From an uncultured Prevotellaceae bacterium (GTDB taxonomy: Bacteria > Bacteroidota > Bacteroidia > Bacteroidales > Bacteroidaceae): a stretch of 64,000 nt of DNA. The notes under the pieces were generated by a model. It made no database searches and was not told the origin of the DNA. It was given only the letters and a program-made list of their open reading frames with translations. The stretch is taken from the NCBI GenBank assembly GCA_902778255.1, contig CACYXD010000003.1:124001-188000 (forward strand), given 5' to 3'. Of the stretch, positions 59,667-64,000 are shown in pieces (position 1 is the stretch's first letter; each line of letters opens with the position of its first letter). The position numbers and the translations under genes were made by a program.

Positions 59667-59794
59667 TGTCTTTAAAAACTGTTACTCTGTCTTAGAAAAC
59701 CCTAATTCTGTCTCTCTTTTTTAGCGTTTTGAACAAAAAAGAAAGTCTATGAGACAAATTTTATGGTATGTTTGATTGATTCCCTTTATCTTTG
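59667..59794 (+). promoter_or_regulatory. Complex promoter: three 21-bp direct repeats, copy 4 of the GAGACA box, -7 element
   Basis: TGTCTTTAAAAACTGTTA (59667), TGTCTTAGAAAACCCTAA (59688) and TGTCTCTC (59709) recur every 21 bp. The box GAACAAAAAAGAAAGTCTAT starts 22 bp later (59731-59750), followed by GAGACAAATTTTATGG. TATCTTTG lies at 59787-59794, 36 bp after the start of GAGACA. The -33 position reads ATGG. The layout copies that at 56923-57051. The rest of the gap, 59559-59666, shows nothing clear. Confidence 0.6.
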
Positions 59795-59852
59795 CACCCA
59801 AAATCGAAAATTATTTATTTATTAACTAACATTTTTTATTAACTTAAAACTT

Positions 59853-62800
59853 ATGAACATGAAAAAATCTTACATGTTGCTGCTGGCACTGCTGCTGACC
59901 GTCATGGGTACATCGGTTGCTTCAGCTAAGATTTATCGAACTACGCTCGATAAGTCGATGTTTAAGGCATGGACATCTGCAGACCCCGGGGCTACCGTCG
60001 TGGAGAACCCTGAGGCAATTGATGTCACGGATGCAAATCCGGAAGGAACCAAGTTCGCTTGTGACTACGTTCTGTATCAGGCACTTGGTGACTGGTCTGG
60101 TATTTATGGTAGCACTGCAGCTTACTATCTGTGGTATGCCGACCTGACTGGCACACAGAAGATCTACTTCACTGGTACCCCAGGTCTTCATTTCTTTGTA
60201 CAGTTCAACCGTGTGGCTCCTGAAGAGGGCGCTTCTGATACTCACGGTGGCGCTATGACTCAGGAAGAACTGACCATCGGTGATGACGGTACAGTTGTTT
60301 ACGACTGCTCTAAAATGGAGTATGTACACCTTAACTGTATTAAGACAAAGAGTGCAGGAATTAAAGGTGGCGTTATCAAGAGCATCAAGATCGAAGGTAC
60401 TGTTGAGCCAGTTGTTGGTATCAAGAGCGTGATCAACAATGGTGATGCTGAGGGCGATGACCTCGCAAGCTTCCCCGTTTCTTTGGATGGTCCTAACAAT
60501 GATAACACTGCTAATGATCTCCCCGAGGTTGTTGCAGGTGAGGGCGTTGATGGCAGCAAGTGCTTTAAGGTAACTGCTTTCGAAACTCCTACTGAGGTCT
60601 GGCACACCCAGTTCTATATCAAGGCTGACGAGGTGATGGCAAAAGGTGCTAAGTGGAAGCTGAAGATGGCTATCAAGGCCAGCAAGCAGAGTCAGGTTAC
60701 TACTTCTGCACAGGCTCAGCCCCGTACATGGAAGGGCGGTATGATCAATGAGTTTACCGTATATACTGATTGGAAAGAGTACACATGGTCTGGTGAAATC
60801 GGCGTTGATGATTTCCAGAGCATCGCTTTTGACTTGAATAATGGTGAGGAGCGTAATGAAGCTGGCGACGGTTGGAAGCCAGGTAATGGCGGCACAGAGT
60901 TCTTCTTCGATAACATCGAGTTCGGTTACGACCTCGGTGGTGACAGCCCTGTTGAAAACTTCCAGGCTCTCTTCGATGGCGATGTTATTCGTCTTGACAT
61001 GACAAGCTTTACCAATATCAAGGATTTGGTTAAGGCTGCTCCTGGTGGTAAGTTCCTGTTGTTCCCCGCTGGTACCTTTACTGTAAAGGTTGATGACGAA
61101 GCAAAGGAAGTTGACGCTGCTGCTGCTTATGATGATGGTCAGATATATATCTGGATCAATGGTCGTATGGACGAGGATTCTAAGGTGGAGGTTGCTTTCA
61201 ACAATCCCGAGGCTGCTGAAACTCATCTGAAGTTCGTTGGTGGTGAGTTCGATGGTCAGGACATCCCTGCTTTCGCTGCTCTTATTAGTTCTTACCGCGA
61301 TGGTGCTGGTAATGGTAAGGTGTCTCCTTCATTCGCTCTGCCTACTGTAATCGGTTGCGATCCTGAGGCTGGCTCATTCAACCTGCCTAAGACCTTGAAT
61401 ACCTTCGTGGTATCATTCGACAACCCCATTAACCCTACAGCTCTGACTGCTAAGCTGGGTGCTGAGGCTCTGACAGTAAATGTATCTGCTGATAATAAGG
61501 TGGCTACTCTGACCCGTACAGCAGCTACCGAGCTGAATGGCACTCGCGAACTGATTCTTGAGCATATCAAGGCTGTTGCAGGTCTTGGTGAAGAAAGTTC
61601 TGATACTATTAAGTTTAGCTTTGGCCCTGTTAATGCAGAAGAGGGCGTTGAACTGATTTATGCAGCTAACTTCACTGAAAGTGGTGATGACAATAAGGCT
61701 GCTGGTTGGAAAGTAAATAAGGATGGTGGCGAAGAGTTGCAGGATGCTAATACTGGTGCTGGTTGCCGTCTGATGCATGGCCAGACCGCTTTTGCTGCCG
61801 ACATCCTTTATCTTGCTCAGCGCGAGAGCAATCCTCGTTGTCCTAACGGTGTTGCCCTGTATGGTATCGTTGAAAATTACGCTTTGACTTTGGCTGCAAA
61901 GACATATCACTTGTCTTTGGATGCCTCTAAGTGGGACCGTGACAACGATCGTACCCTGTTGGTTCAGGTTCTTCCTTTGACTGCTGTGAATACTGAGAGC
62001 GGTGCAGTTACAGACGAGACCGCTATCTTGGCTCAGGAGCGTAAGGCTATTACTCCTACGTTGGCTTCTAAGGAGGCTATCCACTTCGATATTGCATTCA
62101 CTGTAGAAACTGCTGGTGATTATGTGATTCGTATGGTCCCTGGTGACGCTAATGGTAATCCTAACGGATATGCTGATGGTTGCGCTATCGGTAATGTGAA
62201 GGTTGAGTACATCCCCGATGTAATGGGTATCGTAGAGACTCAGGCTCTGAATGAGGCTCTGAATAAAGCAAAGGCAACTCTGGAAACCGTTAGCGAGAAT
62301 ACTCGTTATGCTGGTGCTGATCAGAATAATCTGAGTGCTTATATTCAGGATGTTGAGACCAACATGGCTGGATACACCGCTCCTTCTGTATATGCTGCAA
62401 AGACTGAAGGACTCGGTGCTGCAGAAAAAGCTCTGAACGAGCACAAGTCTGCTTGCGACACCTACGACGAGAACATCAAGAAGGTGATCAACGTTGTTGC
62501 TGACAAGGCTGATACCAAGTTCAAGAATTCACCTGTTTATGCTGACATCAAGGCTGTTGCCGAGAAGTATCATGGCACCATCGAGAAGACCGTGACTCCT
62601 CCTGAAGTTGAAGGTGATGACTCTGTGGTTGTTGTTAAGTACAGCTTCGATCTGCTGACAGATAACGACTCTCTGGCTGCTGCCAACACTGAGCTGACAA
62701 GTGCTGCTGCTCTGGGTGACAACTTCTTCACTGAGGTTGCTCTCGATGCTGACATCCAGCAGGGTAACTGCGGTATCGCCGTTCTTACTGAGCGTCTGCG

Positions 62801-63809
62801 TCTGGGTGCCCGCACTCTGATGTCTCTGGGCGTATCTGCTGACGATGAGATGATTAAGCGCGTTCAGAACGCTATGACCGACGATGATGATCTGGCTGAT
62901 GAAATCAAGAAGCGTATCACTGGCATGATCTATGACTCACTGTCAGTTGCTGAGCCTACGCTCTTCGATCCTACTGAGGAAGATTTGGAGGCTGGTATCG
63001 AGACAGGCCGTGCATACGATATGACCGTGTTCCTCAAGAACCCGAACATCTATGCTGTTGACGGTACAAAGGATCTTTCTGAGGAGAATGTTCCTGGTTG
63101 GAAATATCCTCAAGGAAATCCCGGTAAGTTTACTGCTTGGGGTGCTCGTAACGTGGCTGGTCTGCCTGAGGACTGCGCATTCACAACATGGTTTGGCACT
63201 AACCGTATGGAACAAACCATCACCGACCTGCCTGTAGGTCTCTACATTGTATCGCTCTGCGGTTCTGACTGGTCTAACCAGGCTGGTAATTCAGACAATC
63301 CTCACGATGTAAACGGCTTCGTATATTGCAAGCTTTCTGACACTCCTGAAGTTGAAGAGGGTGAGGAAGAGGATAAAGAACTGCACTTCGCTGCTACCAG
63401 AACTATCGTTTATGGTGGTCAGTACAACATGGATCACGCTATCAACCTGGGTGTTGAAGAGGTAATCGATGATGAGACTGGTTTCGTTAAGACTACTGAT
63501 GATGACGATGCTGAGGTATTCGGTATTCCTGTAGTTGATGGATTCCTGACACTCGGTATCCAGTTCGCTGGTGATGCTCAGTATTTCTTCCAGCACGCTC
63601 GTCTGACCCTGATCGGTGCAGCTGAGAACTTCGACTATGAGAAGGCTAAGACTGGCATCGAGGCTACACCTGCTCCTGCAAAGGTACGCGCTATCCAGGT
63701 TTACGACCTGAACGGCCGCCGCATGATCAAGACTCACAAGGGTCTGCAGATTGTGAAGAAGCAGATGACCGACGGCACTGTACGTGTTGAGAAGGTTGTA
63801 GTGAAGTAA
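59853..63809 (+). CDS. Very large secreted protein with sorting tail, unknown function
   Basis: A 1318-residue protein. Signal peptide MNMKKSYMLLLALLLTVMGT, cut near ASAK. Residues ~25-185 and ~195-365 form two beta-rich segments; the second (AEGDDLASFPVSLDGPNND ... EFFFDNIEFGYDLGG) resembles carbohydrate-binding modules of the CBM4/CBM9 kind. An Ig-like segment follows (~505-590, NTFVVSFDNPINPTALTAKL), then a jelly-roll-like segment, a helical region (~795-1000) with FIVAR-like helices (LNEALNKAKATLETVSENTR) and a further beta domain (ETGRAYDMTVFLKNPNIYAV). The C-terminal tail IQVYDLNGRRMIKTHKGLQI then VEKVVVK is a type A sorting signal. No catalytic residues were identified. It is strongly acidic overall. 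A surface binding or structural role is inferred. Confidence 0.7.
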   Translation: MNMKKSYMLLLALLLTVMGTSVASAKIYRTTLDKSMFKAWTSADPGATVVENPEAIDVTDANPEGTKFACDYVLYQALGDWSGIYGSTAAYYLWYADLTGTQKIYFTGTPGLHFFVQFNRVAPEEGASDTHGGAMTQEELTIGDDGTVVYDCSKMEYVHLNCIKTKSAGIKGGVIKSIKIEGTVEPVVGIKSVINNGDAEGDDLASFPVSLDGPNNDNTANDLPEVVAGEGVDGSKCFKVTAFETPTEVWHTQFYIKADEVMAKGAKWKLKMAIKASKQSQVTTSAQAQPRTWKGGMINEFTVYTDWKEYTWSGEIGVDDFQSIAFDLNNGEERNEAGDGWKPGNGGTEFFFDNIEFGYDLGGDSPVENFQALFDGDVIRLDMTSFTNIKDLVKAAPGGKFLLFPAGTFTVKVDDEAKEVDAAAAYDDGQIYIWINGRMDEDSKVEVAFNNPEAAETHLKFVGGEFDGQDIPAFAALISSYRDGAGNGKVSPSFALPTVIGCDPEAGSFNLPKTLNTFVVSFDNPINPTALTAKLGAEALTVNVSADNKVATLTRTAATELNGTRELILEHIKAVAGLGEESSDTIKFSFGPVNAEEGVELIYAANFTESGDDNKAAGWKVNKDGGEELQDANTGAGCRLMHGQTAFAADILYLAQRESNPRCPNGVALYGIVENYALTLAAKTYHLSLDASKWDRDNDRTLLVQVLPLTAVNTESGAVTDETAILAQERKAITPTLASKEAIHFDIAFTVETAGDYVIRMVPGDANGNPNGYADGCAIGNVKVEYIPDVMGIVETQALNEALNKAKATLETVSENTRYAGADQNNLSAYIQDVETNMAGYTAPSVYAAKTEGLGAAEKALNEHKSACDTYDENIKKVINVVADKADTKFKNSPVYADIKAVAEKYHGTIEKTVTPPEVEGDDSVVVVKYSFDLLTDNDSLAAANTELTSAAALGDNFFTEVALDADIQQGNCGIAVLTERLRLGARTLMSLGVSADDEMIKRVQNAMTDDDDLADEIKKRITGMIYDSLSVAEPTLFDPTEEDLEAGIETGRAYDMTVFLKNPNIYAVDGTKDLSEENVPGWKYPQGNPGKFTAWGARNVAGLPEDCAFTTWFGTNRMEQTITDLPVGLYIVSLCGSDWSNQAGNSDNPHDVNGFVYCKLSDTPEVEEGEEEDKELHFAATRTIVYGGQYNMDHAINLGVEEVIDDETGFVKTTDDDDAEVFGIPVVDGFLTLGIQFAGDAQYFFQHARLTLIGAAENFDYEKAKTGIEATPAPAKVRAIQVYDLNGRRMIKTHKGLQIVKKQMTDGTVRVEKVVVK

Positions 63810-63831
63810 TTCACAGAAACAATAATAATCC

Positions 63832-63868
63832 AAGGAGGTGTGCCTAAAATGGCGCACCTCCTTTAGTT
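63832..63868 (+). terminator. Rho-independent terminator
   Basis: AAGGAGGTGTGCC (63832-63844) pairs with GGCGCACCTCCTT (63851-63863) with one wobble; the tail TAGTTTA is short. Confidence 0.7.
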
Positions 63869-63891
63869 TATGAAACAAATTGAAAGGGAAA

Positions 63892-63936
63892 CGAAACATT
63901 CATCTGCGAATGTTTCGTTTCTTTTTATTACCTTTG
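63892..63936 (+). promoter_or_regulatory. Perfect 10-bp inverted repeat and -7 element before the last gene
   Basis: CGAAACATTC (63892-63901) and GAATGTTTCG (63908-63917) form a perfect hairpin followed by TTTCTTTTTATT. TACCTTTG (63929-63936) is a good -7 element 11 bp after it. The hairpin could be a second terminator or an operator. A weak GAGACA-box match (AAACAAATTGAAAGGGAAAC, then GAAACA) sits exactly 36 bp before the -7 element. Confidence 0.5.
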
Positions 63937-63966
63937 CACGCAGTAAAGAGTAAAAACCCAAAACGA

Positions 63967-64000
63967 ATGAAAAAACTGTTACTTACCTTAGCCGCAGCGC
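63967..64000 (+). CDS. Start of a secreted protein (cut by the window end)
   Basis: ATG followed by KKLLLTLAAA, the beginning of a signal peptide, 30 bp after the -7 element. Only 11 codons are visible, so nothing can be said of the function. Confidence 0.55.
   Translation, partial: MKKLLLTLAAA

Overview
The window reads as a chromosomal segment of a gut- or rumen-type Prevotellaceae bacterium (Prevotella sensu lato, Bacteroidota). The signs are Bacteroidota promoters (TAnnTTTG at -7, TTTG at -33, no Shine-Dalgarno dependence), SusC/SusD pairs, a hybrid two-component regulator, BspA-type repeats, secreted proteins with C-terminal sorting tails, GldH, RicT, DUF3098 and FAS1 lipoproteins. The genus is inferred from protein style, not from a marker gene.

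Layout. 1-1.7 kb: a truncated membrane AraC-type regulator, a candidate small RNA and an HU-family protein whose leader carries a 21-bp repeat array. 1.9-6.2 kb: a duplicated secreted-protein cassette (constant 5' half, variable 3' half), one truncated partner gene, one intact partner gene and a 711-residue secreted protein. 6.5-13.5 kb: one 2312-residue protein joining a C10 cysteine protease to adhesin-like, MBG and BspA repeat modules. 13.5-18.0 kb (minus): an operon ftsX-DUF3098-uppP-truB-queA-folK. 18.2-24.5 kb (plus): purH(N)-mreB-mreC-mreD-mrdA-rodA, the rod-shape and elongasome cluster. 24.5-28.3 kb (minus): metF-holB-ricT-gldH. 28.4-35.1 kb: a rhomboid protease, a GH51 arabinofuranosidase, an orphan receiver protein, a TonB-like protein, a polyprenyl synthase and a TatD nuclease. 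35.1-35.5 kb: tRNA-Ser(GGA) followed by about five tandem 57-bp terminator repeats.

35.6-64 kb is a surface-nutrient locus: FAS1 lipoprotein, SusC, SusD, FAS1, FAS1, SusC, SusD, then a hybrid two-component regulator and large secreted proteins with sorting tails. It holds no recognisable glycan-degrading enzyme. I infer that the SusCD pairs import a ligand, the FAS1 lipoproteins help capture it, and the hybrid regulator senses it and activates the locus.

The strongest unexplained signal is a ~35-bp box (AAC-AAAAA-n-AAAG...TGAGACA) found at 35.66, 52.42, 56.99 and 59.73 kb. In three of the four, GAGACA begins exactly 36 bp before the -7 element of a promoter that lacks a good -33 element. Two of these promoters also carry three direct repeats at 21-bp spacing just upstream. 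This looks like an activator-dependent promoter class shared by the secreted proteins, a candidate small RNA and, less clearly, the SusCD operon. Other notable items are the tRNA-linked tandem terminators, two candidate small RNAs of matching build, a 57-residue acidic peptide gene, and 21/22-bp phased intergenic arrays. No rRNA, CRISPR array, transposase or prophage was seen.
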